Source: Saccharibacillus nicotianae (GTDB lineage Bacteria; Bacillota; Bacilli; Paenibacillales; Paenibacillaceae). Taken from it: a stretch of 64,000 bases of DNA. The notes beneath the pieces are model-generated. The model saw nothing but the letters and a program-made list of their open reading frames with translations, searched no databases and was not told the DNA's origin. The position numbers and the translations under genes are program-made. The DNA lies in contig NZ_JBHUGF010000010.1 in NCBI RefSeq assembly GCF_042681745.1, positions 744,001 to 808,000 on the forward strand. The letters run 5' to 3'. Position 1 is the stretch's first letter. Every line of letters begins with the position of its first letter. This document shows positions 25,499-34,833 of this stretch, piece after piece.

Positions 25499-26794
25499 AT
25501 GTCTACCAAAACCGTTATAAAAAAAGTAAATGAGCATGTTGAACAGACTGTCACGATTGGCGCATGGATCAACAACAAGCGCTCTAGCGGTAAAATTCAG
25601 TTTTTGCAATTACGTGATGGTACAGGATATATTCAAGGCGTTGTTGTAAAAAGCGAAGTATCTGAAGAATTGTGGAACGATGCTAAAAGCTTGACACAAG
25701 AAAGTTCTTTATATGTAACAGGTATTATTCGTGAAGAACCACGCAGTAAATCTGGATATGAAATGACGGTTACAGGCATTGAAATTATCCATTTGACTGA
25801 AAACTATCCAATTACACCAAAAGAACATGGTACAGACTTCTTAATGGATCATCGTCATTTATGGTTGCGTTCCAACAGACAACGCGCTGTTATGGTGATT
25901 CGTGCTGAGATTATTCGTGCGGTACAAGAATTTTTCAATGACAATGGATTTACCAAAGTCGATCCGCCAATCTTAACACCATCTGCGGCAGAAGATTCTA
26001 CAGAACTGTTCCATATCAAATACTTTGATGAAGATGCTTATCTAACACAAAGTGGACAGTTGTATATGGAAGCAGCAGCGATGGCATTGGGTAAAGTATA
26101 TTCATTTGGGCCTACATTCCGCGCTGAAAAATCCAAAACACGTCGTCACTTGATCGAGTTCTGGATGATCGAGCCTGAAATGGCATTTACCGATCATGAA
26201 GAAAGTCTACGTGTTCAAGAACAATTTGTATCGTATGTCGTACAATCTGTTCTTAAAAACTGTCGTACTGAATTGGAAACGTTGGAGCGCGATATTTCTA
26301 AATTGGAAAATATTCAAGCACCGTTCCCTCGTATTTCTTATGATGAAGCGATTGAGTTCTTAAAAGGTAAAGATTTCGATATCCCTTGGGGTAATGACTT
26401 TGGTGCGCCACACGAAACAGCGATTGCTGAAGCGTATGACAAGCCTGTATTTATCACTAACTATCCTAAAGATATCAAAGCTTTCTATATGAAACCTGAT
26501 CCTGAACGTCCTGAAGTGGTACTGTGTGCGGATATGATCGCACCGGAAGGATATGGAGAGATTATCGGTGGATCACAACGTATCGACGATCCTGAGCTAA
26601 TGAAACAGCGTTTTGAAGAGCATAACCTGACAGAAGAAGCTTACAAATGGTATCTTGATCTACGTACGTACGGAAGTGTACCGCACTCTGGCTTCGGTCT
26701 AGGTCTAGAACGTACAGTGGCATGGATTTGTGGATTGGATCATGTCCGCGAAACGATTGCATTCCCACGTATGTTGTACCGTCTGTACCCTTAG
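25499..26794 (+). CDS. asnS: Asparaginyl-tRNA synthetase
   Basis: 431 residues, class IIb synthetase charging tRNA-Asn. N-terminal OB-fold anticodon domain (about 15-110), then the catalytic core with motif 2 (GPTFRAEKSKTRRHLIEFWM) and motif 3 (HSGFGLGLERTVAWI). The AsnRS-type SGQLYMEAAAMALGKVYSFG supports Asn over Asp. GGGAGAG precedes the ATG. It stands directly before dnaD, as in B. subtilis, but aspB is not found upstream. Confidence 0.96.
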   Translation: MSTKTVIKKVNEHVEQTVTIGAWINNKRSSGKIQFLQLRDGTGYIQGVVVKSEVSEELWNDAKSLTQESSLYVTGIIREEPRSKSGYEMTVTGIEIIHLTENYPITPKEHGTDFLMDHRHLWLRSNRQRAVMVIRAEIIRAVQEFFNDNGFTKVDPPILTPSAAEDSTELFHIKYFDEDAYLTQSGQLYMEAAAMALGKVYSFGPTFRAEKSKTRRHLIEFWMIEPEMAFTDHEESLRVQEQFVSYVVQSVLKNCRTELETLERDISKLENIQAPFPRISYDEAIEFLKGKDFDIPWGNDFGAPHETAIAEAYDKPVFITNYPKDIKAFYMKPDPERPEVVLCADMIAPEGYGEIIGGSQRIDDPELMKQRFEEHNLTEEAYKWYLDLRTYGSVPHSGFGLGLERTVAWICGLDHVRETIAFPRMLYRLYP

Positions 26795-26845
26795 TCTCTA
26801 CGTAGGATAATGTCTAATCGTAGAGCAATAGAAAGGGTGAATCAC

Positions 26846-27547
26846 ATGGGCGGAGAACAATGGAAGTCCTGGTCTAAAGGTGCTGCCTTTGCTTTGGGTT
26901 TGCAGACAGCGAATGTGCCGTATGCGTTGCTCAAATATTATCAGGCATTAGATCTGGATGATGCGGAAGCAATGTTGCTCATTCAAATTTTATCTTTTCG
27001 ACAAGTTGAAAATAATGAATTCCCGACACTCGAAGAACTTCAATGGAGAACAGGAGCAGATGCGTCATTGATCGCTACTCGTATTCAGAAGTTAATGAAG
27101 TCAGGATTTATTTTGATTGAGGATGAAGAAGACCCGTTAACAGGCATTCGCTATGAACGTTATGATCTAAGCGGATTGTATGAGAAACTGGGAACTGTAC
27201 TGGCGACAGAGCAGCAAGATCGTATTGATTCTTCAGATGTTTTACCAGAACCAGTCAAACCAATGTCCAAAGCAGATAAGCAAGCAGAAAACGAACGTAA
27301 TCTTTTTATTATTTTTGAAAAAGAATTTGCTCGTCCGTTATCTCCGATGGAATGTGAAACAATCTCCAGTTGGATTGATCAGGATCGGTATGCCGAAGAA
27401 TTGATTCTAATGGCGCTCAAAGAAGCTGTATTTGCAGGTAAGCTTCATTTTAGATACATTGATCGTATTTTACTAGAATGGAATCGGAATCGTGTACGCA
27501 CTGTAGAAGACGCTCGTGCACATACACAAAAATTCCGTCAACGGTAA
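26846..27547 (+). CDS. dnaD: Primosomal protein DnaD
   Basis: 233 residues. N-terminal winged-helix DDBH1 domain (about 15-110), a charged linker (~120-150), then the DDBH2 domain whose RNLFIIFEKEFARPLSPMECETI and HFRYIDRILLEW parallel B. subtilis DnaD closely (described over residues 152-225). It acts in DnaA/DnaB/DnaI-dependent helicase loading. ATG 26846 is chosen, with GAAAGGGTG 6 nt upstream; an earlier in-frame ATG at 26810 has no site. nth, its usual neighbour, is about 22 kb away. Confidence 0.93.
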   Translation: MGGEQWKSWSKGAAFALGLQTANVPYALLKYYQALDLDDAEAMLLIQILSFRQVENNEFPTLEELQWRTGADASLIATRIQKLMKSGFILIEDEEDPLTGIRYERYDLSGLYEKLGTVLATEQQDRIDSSDVLPEPVKPMSKADKQAENERNLFIIFEKEFARPLSPMECETISSWIDQDRYAEELILMALKEAVFAGKLHFRYIDRILLEWNRNRVRTVEDARAHTQKFRQR

Positions 27548-27613
27548 GTAAAAAATACCTGTTGAGTCATCATCCAAAGTAAGTTGTAATATTAAAAACG
27601 ATAAATACTAACT

Positions 27614-27659
27614 AAAAAGGCTGTTTCCCGATAAGTAGTCGAGGAAACAGCCTTTTTGA
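27614..27659. terminator. Bidirectional terminator after dnaD
   Basis: A perfect 15-bp stem, AAAAAGGCTGTTTCC (27614-27628) with its complement at 27643-27657. It has A- and T-runs and lies between dnaD and the converging dehydrogenase gene. Confidence 0.9.
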
Positions 27660-27747
27660 TATTTTAAAATACAATCAATACATCGGTCGAGTCTATATAG
27701 GATACAGTCAATCATAGAAGATTAATATATCGTAGATCGACTAAGCT

Positions 27748-28767
27748 TTAAGTGAGGTCAATAATAACCTTAATAGTACCTTTAGCTTCACTAGCGAATT
27801 TAAAAGCTTCATTAATATCTTCAAGCTTAAACGTCTGTGTGACCATCGTAGCTACCGTTGTCTTTTCCTCGGTCAAATGGTCGATTACTTCAATAATATC
27901 TTCTTGTGTATACCCACGAGAACCCATAAGTGTAAATTCATTAGACATAAAGGCTGTTGGATTAATCGAAATTTCTTTTTTGTAGACCGCAATAATACAC
28001 ATTTTAGAATGAGGTTTGGCAAAAGCAATAGTACTCTGAAGTAAAGCAGGTGCACCTGCCGCATCAATATATAGATCGACATTAGGGATCGACTGACCCA
28101 TAGAATTGATTTGTGATCCAAAAATACGCATTAATCCATCTGCCAAATTTTCTTTTTTGGTATTTAAAGTATGAAGCCCGATTGTGGCTGCTTTTTGCAA
28201 ACGCCATTCATCGATATCGACTATACACACATTTTGATTTCCTTTTGCCAAAATGCTTGCTGCTGCCGAGATACCGATAGGCCCTGCGCCAAAAACGACA
28301 ATACGATCATCCGGCTTGGCTTGAAGTACATTTGCTCCATGAGTACCTACACTCATCGGTTCAACCAATACTGCGGCTTCAAGGGGCACTTTTTTATCAA
28401 TCGTATAGATATTGTAATTCAATTGAGCTTCTTCAATAAGGATATACTGTGAAAAAGCACAACCGGCTATCGATTTAGCTGCTCCGGTCTTTTTGGCTGT
28501 GATTGGATTGACAAAAACATGCATACCTAAAGCAATATCTGCACTAACTTTATCCCCTATTTCTACGACTTCACCAACCATTTCATGTCCAAATTCTTCT
28601 CCAGGTTCAACATTAAATAAATGTCCGCCCAAATTATAAACAGCAATATCAGTGCCACAGATACCTGCACGTAAATTTTTGACTAAAATATCATGGTCAC
28701 CCACTGTAGGAATAGGTAATTCCTCTACTTTTAAATCTTGAACTCCATAGTAAATTGCTGCTTTCAT
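27748..28767 (-). CDS. Medium-chain (zinc-type) alcohol/polyol dehydrogenase
   Basis: 339 residues, MDR superfamily. N-terminal GroES-like domain with CGTD (catalytic-zinc Cys near 38) and GHEMVGEV, then a Rossmann domain with VFGAGPIGISAA. The four-cysteine structural-zinc loop normally found near residue 90-110 is missing: only one Cys occurs there (IAGCAFSQY). Substrate could be a polyol, threonine or a short diol; not determinable. ATG 28767 has GGAGG 9 nt upstream; the longer frame starts at TTG. Divergent from a TetR gene. Confidence 0.88.
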   Translation of the reverse strand: MKAAIYYGVQDLKVEELPIPTVGDHDILVKNLRAGICGTDIAVYNLGGHLFNVEPGEEFGHEMVGEVVEIGDKVSADIALGMHVFVNPITAKKTGAAKSIAGCAFSQYILIEEAQLNYNIYTIDKKVPLEAAVLVEPMSVGTHGANVLQAKPDDRIVVFGAGPIGISAAASILAKGNQNVCIVDIDEWRLQKAATIGLHTLNTKKENLADGLMRIFGSQINSMGQSIPNVDLYIDAAGAPALLQSTIAFAKPHSKMCIIAVYKKEISINPTAFMSNEFTLMGSRGYTQEDIIEVIDHLTEEKTTVATMVTQTFKLEDINEAFKFASEAKGTIKVIIDLT

Positions 28768-28834
28768 ATTCAATAACCTCCAATATTCAACTTTTAATTA
28801 GTAAAATATAGAAAACATTCTAAACATTCTCGTT

Positions 28835-28878
28835 TTTTATCGATAGCATATTGTATAATAGATACTGTGTCGATAAAA
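28835..28878. promoter_or_regulatory. Operator-like inverted repeat and promoter of the dehydrogenase gene
   Basis: Arms TTTTATCGA (28835-28843) and TCGATAAAA (28870-28878) flank a minus-strand promoter: TCGACA (-35, 28868-28873), a 17-nt spacer and TATGCT (-10, 28845-28850). A plus-strand TATAAT sits at 28854-28859. The arms overlap both promoter boxes, which fits repression by the adjacent TetR-type protein. Confidence 0.5.
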
Positions 28879-29003
28879 TAAAATTAGCACATCAAAATAG
28901 TAAAAACCATGCACACATTAAACGTAAATGTTGTGTAGTCAGCAGGTACAGCAATCAGTGTTAATAAAATCAAAGAATATAGTCATTTAAAGGAGATTTG
29001 TCG

Positions 29004-29555
29004 ATGAAGTCCAAAAAAGAAGACCCTAGAGTGAAGCGAACAAAGAAAATGTTCAAAGAGGCTATCTATTCGTTGCTCCAGGAAACAGAAATAAGTAAAC
29101 TCACGATTCAAAGTCTGGCTGAACGGGCAGAATTAAATAGAGCTACATTTTATCTACATTATCGAGATATAGAACATTTAATAGATGAGATTATTAACGA
29201 AGTGCTTAATGAAATGTATGAGACGATCTATGAGAAAATCCAAAAGTCTAACGATTCCGCTTCGTTACCACAGATTGTTGCTTTGTTAGAGCATATTTAT
29301 AACAACGCAAGTATTTACAAAGTTATGCTAGAAGACAGTCAGCAATTCCGTAAAAAAGTATTTGAAATGTTAGTAGAAGTTGTTTATATCTTAGGAGAAA
29401 ATAAAAATCATGAAATGAATCGTGCGGTTGCGATTCCAAATGAAATTGTAGCAGCATCAATTATAGGGATTATTACATGGTGGCTTCAGGAGGGTGTACC
29501 ATACACGCCTAACTATTTAGCGAGTGAAATTTTGAAGGTAGCTAACGTGGAATAA
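29004..29555 (+). CDS. TetR/AcrR family transcriptional regulator
   Basis: 183 residues. The N-terminal helix-turn-helix (about 25-50, ISKLTIQSLAERAELNRATFYLHY) is typical TetR. The C-terminal half resembles the TetR_C_8/DhaS-type effector domain (helical, ending in a GIITWWLQEGVP helix), found in regulators of dihydroxyacetone-type pathways. AAAGGAGA lies 7 nt before the ATG; the longer frame uses a TTG. Divergent from the dehydrogenase gene, which is its probable target. Confidence 0.88.
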   Translation: MKSKKEDPRVKRTKKMFKEAIYSLLQETEISKLTIQSLAERAELNRATFYLHYRDIEHLIDEIINEVLNEMYETIYEKIQKSNDSASLPQIVALLEHIYNNASIYKVMLEDSQQFRKKVFEMLVEVVYILGENKNHEMNRAVAIPNEIVAASIIGIITWWLQEGVPYTPNYLASEILKVANVE

Positions 29556-30468
29556 CAAAGTACAAAAGTAGAACAAACAAAAAGCATATCGACAAATATA
29601 AGAGAGAAATCGTATAAAAAAATGAGATTGAAAAAAATATTTTTAAATTTATTTTCGCAATAAAATCATGATTTTTTACACTTTTTTTACGAAATAAAAA
29701 GAAAAATAAGCAATTTAGAATTTAGATTTAAAATTCATTTTTAAGTATAAATATACATTAACCTATATTTGGAAAAAAGAGATTTGATTGAATACAATAA
29801 TAGACTAAATGATAGTTAGCTACTTAGGTGTAAGGTATATATGACATGAAGAGTAATATCAGAATAAAATTATATGAAATGAATAAACTATTAGAAATGT
29901 TAACATATGATCAAACAAATATAGACTAGCAAAGGAAATTATATAGGTAAGCAAATTAAAAAGAAGCATTTTGAAGTGAAAAAAGAGAGAAAACTAAGAA
30001 AGTAACCTAATTTAAAGTAATCATATGAAATTATTTTTATATAAATATGAACTTTGATGTCACTTTATATAACACAAATACTAAAATGTGTACATATTAT
30101 GGACAAAAGAGAAGGGAATCAGAAATGTAAACGGAATGTGAAAAAATATACAGTAAATATTAAATTGGGAAAAAGTTTAGCCAAAATGTAAGCGCTAAAC
30201 TAATTAGGTATGTTTCTATTCTTTATGTACATTTAATTTTGCAAAATATAATAAAATCAATTTCAGTAGGGTTGCAATTTATTTGAAATAGGAGTAAAGT
30301 TACTTTTGCCCTGATAAACAAGTACTGAATACTTACAAATACATGATTACTATCTCATAATTATTCATAACAAGCTAAAGTGGTTAGAGTATAGAGTGAT
30401 CTAAAATCAAGATACACACGTAACACATAGTAATACAAAATAAAACATTCAATTAGGAGAGATACAAA
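29556..30468. other. AT-rich gene-free region of 913 bp
   Basis: No supported gene is found here. The DNA is very A+T-rich with many short A/T runs. A 14-bp palindrome AAAATCATGATTTT at 29662-29675 is followed by T and may end the tetR transcript. AGTTTAGC/GCTAAACT arms lie at 30174-30201. This is the longest gene-free stretch in the window. Confidence 0.7.
30187..30200 (+). promoter_or_regulatory. Candidate catabolite-responsive element (cre)
   Basis: TGTAAGCGCTAAAC matches 12 of 14 positions of the CcpA cre consensus TGWAARCGYTWWCW. It lies inside the AGTTTAGC/GCTAAACT dyad, 270 nt upstream of the LysM gene. Functional relevance is uncertain at that distance. Confidence 0.35.
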
Positions 30469-30900
30469 ATGATGAACAGCAAAATTCAAAAAGTATTATT
30501 GTCTACAGTAGTAGCAGCAAGTTTGGGAGCAGTATCTGTAGTAGCACCTTTGGGAGCACACCAAGTATCTGCTGCAACTAACGATTCTAACCATGAAAAA
30601 AACAAAGATAAAGCAGAAAAACGTGCTGACAACGCTGCTTACCAAGCTGCAGTATCTGCACAAGTAAATGCAATGTTCGGTTCTTCTAACGAAACAACAA
30701 CAGCTCCAGAACAAGAAAAAACAGATGCCGCTAAGACACCTGCTACTGAAACACAAGCTAAAACAAACGTAACTGTAGTTGTTCCACAAGGTGCTAGCCT
30801 TACTGAAATCGCTGCTCAATATGGTGTAACTGTAGATGAGTTGATTGCTGCTAACAATCTTCTTCCAGCTGGATACCAATTGACTATTCCGCAAAAATAA
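30469..30900 (+). CDS. Small secreted protein with a C-terminal LysM motif
   Basis: 143 residues. Sec signal peptide (about 1-36, ending HQVSA-A), a low-complexity Lys/Glu/Ala/Thr-rich region (~37-98), then one LysM motif (about 99-143: VVVPQGASLTEIAAQYGVTVDELIAANN described by position), which binds peptidoglycan N-acetylglucosamine. No catalytic domain follows. It could be a wall-associated structural or signalling protein. TTAGGAGAG precedes the ATG pair. It stands alone after a very long AT-rich upstream region. Confidence 0.82.
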   Translation: MMNSKIQKVLLSTVVAASLGAVSVVAPLGAHQVSAATNDSNHEKNKDKAEKRADNAAYQAAVSAQVNAMFGSSNETTTAPEQEKTDAAKTPATETQAKTNVTVVVPQGASLTEIAAQYGVTVDELIAANNLLPAGYQLTIPQK

Positions 30901-30938
30901 GATTTATCCATCTGATCGGCCAAGAGCATAGGATAGAA

Positions 30939-31001
30939 AAATACCAATAAAGATATACATGAAACCATCTACTGCCATAGGTGGTTTCTATTATGGTATT
31001 T
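30939..31001 (+). terminator. Nested hairpin downstream of the LysM gene
   Basis: Outer arms AAATACCA (30939-30946) and TGGTATTT (30994-31001) enclose GAAACCATCT/AGGTGGTTTC (30961-30988). The T-run is weak, so it may be a processing or stability element rather than a true terminator. Confidence 0.4.
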
Positions 31002-31133
31002 CTTATACGAAATGCAACATATTTAAGTCAAGGAATGCAGATGACTCAGTTGATCTGTTTGCTTGTTATTAATTTATAATCAGTATACGGGTATTTGTAA
31101 TGAAGGGCAACAACTATTTGTGTTTTACATACA

Positions 31134-31171
31134 AAAAAAGCTGACATTAACCATAATGTCAGCTTTTTTGT
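31134..31171. terminator. Strong bidirectional terminator
   Basis: A perfect 16-bp stem (31134-31149 with 31154-31169) around an ACCA loop, with A6 and T6 ends. It lies between the LysM gene and the converging mtnWXB genes. Confidence 0.9.
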
Positions 31172-31213
31172 ACGTTTTTTTCAAATATTTCCAAAATGAT
31201 AACGCTCCATTTG

Positions 31214-31271
31214 TATAAAAACGTGATTCTGATCTGTATCAAATGTCTAAATCCGAACGGATCAGAATCAC
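31214..31271 (-). terminator. Terminator of the proBAC-mtnWXB operon
   Basis: On the minus strand a 15-bp stem (31257-31271 with 31223-31237, one mismatch or wobble) with a 19-nt loop is followed by GTTTTTAT. It is the first terminator seen after mtnB. Confidence 0.7.
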
Positions 31272-31357
31272 ATCACCTATGATATTCGTAAAAATGACTC
31301 TAATATATACCTATTTTACTTATCAAGCAGTCTATTATTTTCATGCTAGAAGCAATA

Positions 31358-32002
31358 CTATTTTTTCAATAACAAATCACGATAAATATACTCAAAAATA
31401 AATTCAAATGCTTCAAGATGGCGTTTGGCTTCAAATGCGTTTTTGCCCCATGCGTAGATACCATGTCCACGTAGAAGAATACCTGGAATCGATTGATTTA
31501 ATACACCGGATACCAACTCAGCGATTTTAGGGATTTCAGCGTAGTTCGGCAATACCGGAATCGTAATAGCCGCATTTTCTTCCCAGATATTGAATGCTTT
31601 GATTAATTCAAGTCCTTGTATCGGTACAGCACCTTGCTCACCGAAATATTCGCTCACTAGATTGTTAAATACGGTATGCACATGGAATACAGCTCCACAA
31701 CCTGTTTCACGATAAATTTCGCAATGAATTAACGTCTCTGCACTTGGCTTTAATCCTGTTGTTTCACAAGGACGTCCATCTTGATCGACAAATAAGAAAT
31801 CGGATGGAGTACTAACAGATTTGTCTTTTCCACTGGCGGTGATCGCAAAATGGAAGTTCTCAGGTGTATATTCGCCTACACGCAGCGATAAGTTACCACT
31901 TGTACCCGGAAACCAATGTCTTGCTGCAAATTGCTCTTTGATGCTACCCAGCTCTTGTAATGCTGCTTGCTTATGTTCTAAAGGGATATTAACAAAACTC
32001 AT
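31358..32002 (-). CDS. mtnB: Methylthioribulose-1-phosphate dehydratase
   Basis: 214 residues, class II aldolase fold. Dehydrates 5-methylthioribulose-1-phosphate in methionine salvage. Seen: GTSGNLSLRVG (N-terminal substrate loop), FHVHTVFNN with the two zinc histidines, and RGHGIYAWG with the third. The start overlaps the mtnX stop (ATGA), with AGGAGCG in the mtnX end. mtnD, which follows mtnB in B. subtilis, is absent here. Confidence 0.94.
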   Translation of the reverse strand: MSFVNIPLEHKQAALQELGSIKEQFAARHWFPGTSGNLSLRVGEYTPENFHFAITASGKDKSVSTPSDFLFVDQDGRPCETTGLKPSAETLIHCEIYRETGCGAVFHVHTVFNNLVSEYFGEQGAVPIQGLELIKAFNIWEENAAITIPVLPNYAEIPKIAELVSGVLNQSIPGILLRGHGIYAWGKNAFEAKRHLEAFEFIFEYIYRDLLLKK

Positions 32003-32676
32003 GAATGTATCGCTCCTATTCTTTGTCCGAAATCTGAAATAATATCATGAAACGTATGGAAAGGTACATGATCTACACCTAATTCTACGCATTTGTCTGT
32101 TAATACAGAGCGAGAGTAGACCAGATCAGCAATCTTAGCTCCTTCAAAATCGGTTAAACTATCACCAATCAGGATACGCTCATATTGATCAGGTGAAAAT
32201 TGACGCATCACTGTTGTTTTGCACATTCCGCAATCGTTTTGGCAATGGTCATCACAAGGATGAGTCCATACAATCTCAATATACTCGCCGCTAAAGTCAG
32301 AACCATTACAGAAAATATGATCTTCTGCAATCTCAAAAGGGGCTAACAACGGTTTTAAAAAAAAGTCGATTCCACCGCTAGTCACATAAAAAGGAACTTG
32401 ATGGCGATGAACCAAAGCTAGAAAATCGTTAAACCCTTCACGAATACCTGCTGTACTCATTACATAATCAACAATTTCTTGCTTTTGTGAAGAATGAAGT
32501 AGTGCAAACATCTTACCTACACCATCACGAATCGAACGCTGTCCTGCTACCACTTCATTCATAATTTTCTCATAACCAGGAGGAGAAAAGTGTTTCATAA
32601 TCGCAACAATATTGTCTGAATTCGTAATCGTTCCATCAAAATCGCAAAAAATAATCGGTTGTTTACTTACACTCAT
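31999..32676 (-). CDS. mtnX: 2-hydroxy-3-keto-5-methylthiopentenyl-1-phosphate phosphatase
   Basis: 225 residues, HAD superfamily. The nucleophile motif is FCDFDGTIT (about 10-18), the MtnX-like cap follows, and GDSLTDFEGA is the Mg-binding motif IV. A small cysteine cluster (CDDHCQNDCGMC) is typical of the family. ATG 32676 overlaps the mtnW stop (ATGA) and has GGAG upstream. It acts on the product of MtnW. Confidence 0.93.
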   Translation of the reverse strand: MSVSKQPIIFCDFDGTITNSDNIVAIMKHFSPPGYEKIMNEVVAGQRSIRDGVGKMFALLHSSQKQEIVDYVMSTAGIREGFNDFLALVHRHQVPFYVTSGGIDFFLKPLLAPFEIAEDHIFCNGSDFSGEYIEIVWTHPCDDHCQNDCGMCKTTVMRQFSPDQYERILIGDSLTDFEGAKIADLVYSRSVLTDKCVELGVDHVPFHTFHDIISDFGQRIGAIHS

Positions 32677-33887
32677 CGTTCTCCACCCCAAAGTTCTAAT
32701 GCTTGTCTAAGTTCATTGTGTCCTTGAGCCGCATAATCAGCAAGTGGAGTGCCTGCTAGTGCAGCATCAATAGCCTGTTGGAAAGCTTTACCGCCAGCGC
32801 TAGCACCTTCTGGATGACCATGAATACCGCCACCTGCATTAATAATAACTTGATTACCAAAGTCTTTCAGAATCAACGGTACAAGCCCTGGATGAATACC
32901 GGCTGATGGTACAGGGAAGCTATGCTGAAAAGGCAATGCTGGAGATACCAGTTGCTCACGAATAGCCATATTTTCTGCTTTTGGCATCACGACAGAACCA
33001 TAAGGAGAAGGGAATAGCACCAGATCAGCACCGGCAATACGCATTAATTGACCAAGCAATACAGAAGCAGAAATTCCATAATACGGCGAAGGATAATACG
33101 CTCCTGCAAGTGATGGATGCGCCATAATCGGAATATTGATTTCAGGATCGCGTGCCAGTTCATGAAGAACATCATATCCATAAGCTAATACATTGAGGAG
33201 TAGAGCATTAGCTCCCGAATCGATTGCTTTTTTGGCTTGTTCTTTTAAATGAAAAGTATGACCGGTTAAGTTAGCAGCGTACAGTACTTTTTTACCTGTT
33301 TGAGCTTGTGCATCATCTGCAGCTTTACGGCAAGCAGCTACACGTTTTTCGATCGGTGTTAATTCATTTTCAAACAAAATCTCGTCATCTTTAATCAGAT
33401 CAACGCCACCTAAAGCTTGGGCGGTAAATTGACGTGTTAATTCATCGAGATCATGACCGATAACAGATTTGAAAATACTCATTAATAGTGGACGTTCAGG
33501 AATACCTAGAATATCACGCACACCTTGTATACCAAATTTAGGGCCTGTAAAAGCACTTAAAAACGTATCTGAAAATTGTAAATTGGTTAGTTTAATCTGA
33601 CCATCCATCGAAATTTTACCAAAGACTGTAATCAGTAAAGCAGGGATATCCGAACTGAAGTTAGCATCAGGATAAGCGATCTGAATATCAGCATACCGCT
33701 CCCCTTGTTCAGATTCATTCACTTCAACCGAAATGACTTCACCCAAATGCTTTTTCATCGATTCTTGCTTGGCAGCAGGTAATTCAGTCCAGCTACCAAC
33801 AGTCATCCCGATCGCAATCGATGATGCTTTTTTATGAAAATCAGCCTTGCTATCGTAACAACGATAAGAAGCGATACAGTAACTCAT
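32673..33887 (-). CDS. mtnW: 2,3-diketo-5-methylthiopentyl-1-phosphate enolase (RuBisCO-like)
   Basis: 404 residues, type IV RuBisCO-like protein that enolises DK-MTP-1-P in methionine salvage. The carbamylation-site motif is GGVDLIKDDE (Lys and the Asp/Glu metal ligands present); the phosphate-binding GGGIHGHPEGASAGG is near the C-terminus. AAGGAGGAC is 5-6 nt from the start, which overlaps the proC stop. So it is the fourth gene of a proB-proA-proC-mtnW-mtnX-mtnB series. Confidence 0.94.
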   Translation of the reverse strand: MSYCIASYRCYDSKADFHKKASSIAIGMTVGSWTELPAAKQESMKKHLGEVISVEVNESEQGERYADIQIAYPDANFSSDIPALLITVFGKISMDGQIKLTNLQFSDTFLSAFTGPKFGIQGVRDILGIPERPLLMSIFKSVIGHDLDELTRQFTAQALGGVDLIKDDEILFENELTPIEKRVAACRKAADDAQAQTGKKVLYAANLTGHTFHLKEQAKKAIDSGANALLLNVLAYGYDVLHELARDPEINIPIMAHPSLAGAYYPSPYYGISASVLLGQLMRIAGADLVLFPSPYGSVVMPKAENMAIREQLVSPALPFQHSFPVPSAGIHPGLVPLILKDFGNQVIINAGGGIHGHPEGASAGGKAFQQAIDAALAGTPLADYAAQGHNELRQALELWGGER

Positions 33888-34753
33888 GAATTGTCCTCCT
33901 TGAGTGCAGCGCCCATTTCGCGGGAACGTTCTGCACAGCGTTCTACAGCACGCATAATCGTTTCTTGCATATGTGCATCTTCAAATACTTTGATAGCGGC
34001 TGCGGTTGATCCGTTAGGTGAAGTGACTTTGGCACGTAGAGCAGCAGGTTCTTCCCCGGTTTGTTGAACCATATGAGCAGCACCAATTACGGTCTGCACG
34101 GTCAGCTCACGTGCTTGTTCAGCCGATAATCCGCCTTCAACACCTGCACGAATCATCGATTCCATCACATAATAAATATACGCAGGGCCACTTCCAGAAA
34201 TACCGGTCAATGTCTCCATTTGTGATTCTTCAATCTCGGTTACAGTACCAACAGCTTCAAACAAATGATGAACCAATTGACGTTGTTTTAAAGTAGCTTC
34301 TTGCGAAAAGACAAGACCGGTTGCTCCGAGTCCTATACTGCTAGACGTATTCGGCATGGTACGCGCTACAGGTTGCTTGCGACCGAGTAGATGCTGAATA
34401 GTTGCCACTTCTAAGCCTGCAATTACAGATACAACAAGTTGATCTTCTTTTAACGTCGGTCCTAATTGACGAAGCGCATTAGCGGCATCGATCGGCTTCA
34501 TTGCAAGTACAATCACTTTAGATTTTTGCAAAGCAACTGTACGTGCCGATTCTTCTCCGGCTACAGATACACCATAACGTTGAACCAAATAATTCAAACG
34601 ATCTTGATTGCCACGATTCAGCATGGTCACTTGATCTGGAACTACGACAGCACGATTGACTAGACCTCGCAAAATAGCTTCTGCCATCGATCCTGATCCA
34701 TAAAAACAAACAGGTTCTGTTATTAACGTTTGCATCGATTGAGGGTGACTCAT
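33884..34753 (-). CDS. proC: Pyrroline-5-carboxylate reductase
   Basis: 289 residues. Reduces pyrroline-5-carboxylate to proline. The Rossmann loop is FYGSGSMAEAILRG (about 17-30), with AMKPID and the TGISGSGPAYIYYVMESM signature. The C-terminal VTSPNGSTAAAIKVFE is conserved. ATG 34753 is preferred because AAAGGA is 11 nt upstream; the upstream in-frame GTG and ATG overlap the site. The stop overlaps mtnW. Confidence 0.93.
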   Translation of the reverse strand: MSHPQSMQTLITEPVCFYGSGSMAEAILRGLVNRAVVVPDQVTMLNRGNQDRLNYLVQRYGVSVAGEESARTVALQKSKVIVLAMKPIDAANALRQLGPTLKEDQLVVSVIAGLEVATIQHLLGRKQPVARTMPNTSSSIGLGATGLVFSQEATLKQRQLVHHLFEAVGTVTEIEESQMETLTGISGSGPAYIYYVMESMIRAGVEGGLSAEQARELTVQTVIGAAHMVQQTGEEPAALRAKVTSPNGSTAAAIKVFEDAHMQETIMRAVERCAERSREMGAALKEDNS

Positions 34754-34833
34754 CGTTATATCCATCCTTTCAAGCACTTGTTAGTATAAGTGCGACGTCT
34801 TCTAGTGAAATCAAAACATGATTCATATTTATA

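Noticed and set aside
29846..29929. 27-codon ORF, faintly reminiscent of the N-terminus of Spo0E-like phosphatases
   Set aside because: Too short, weak ribosome binding site, no SxxxD motif; probably chance in AT-rich DNA.
30939..31001. A second strong terminator for the LysM gene
   Set aside because: The nested hairpin lacks a T-run; kept only as a low-confidence structural element.
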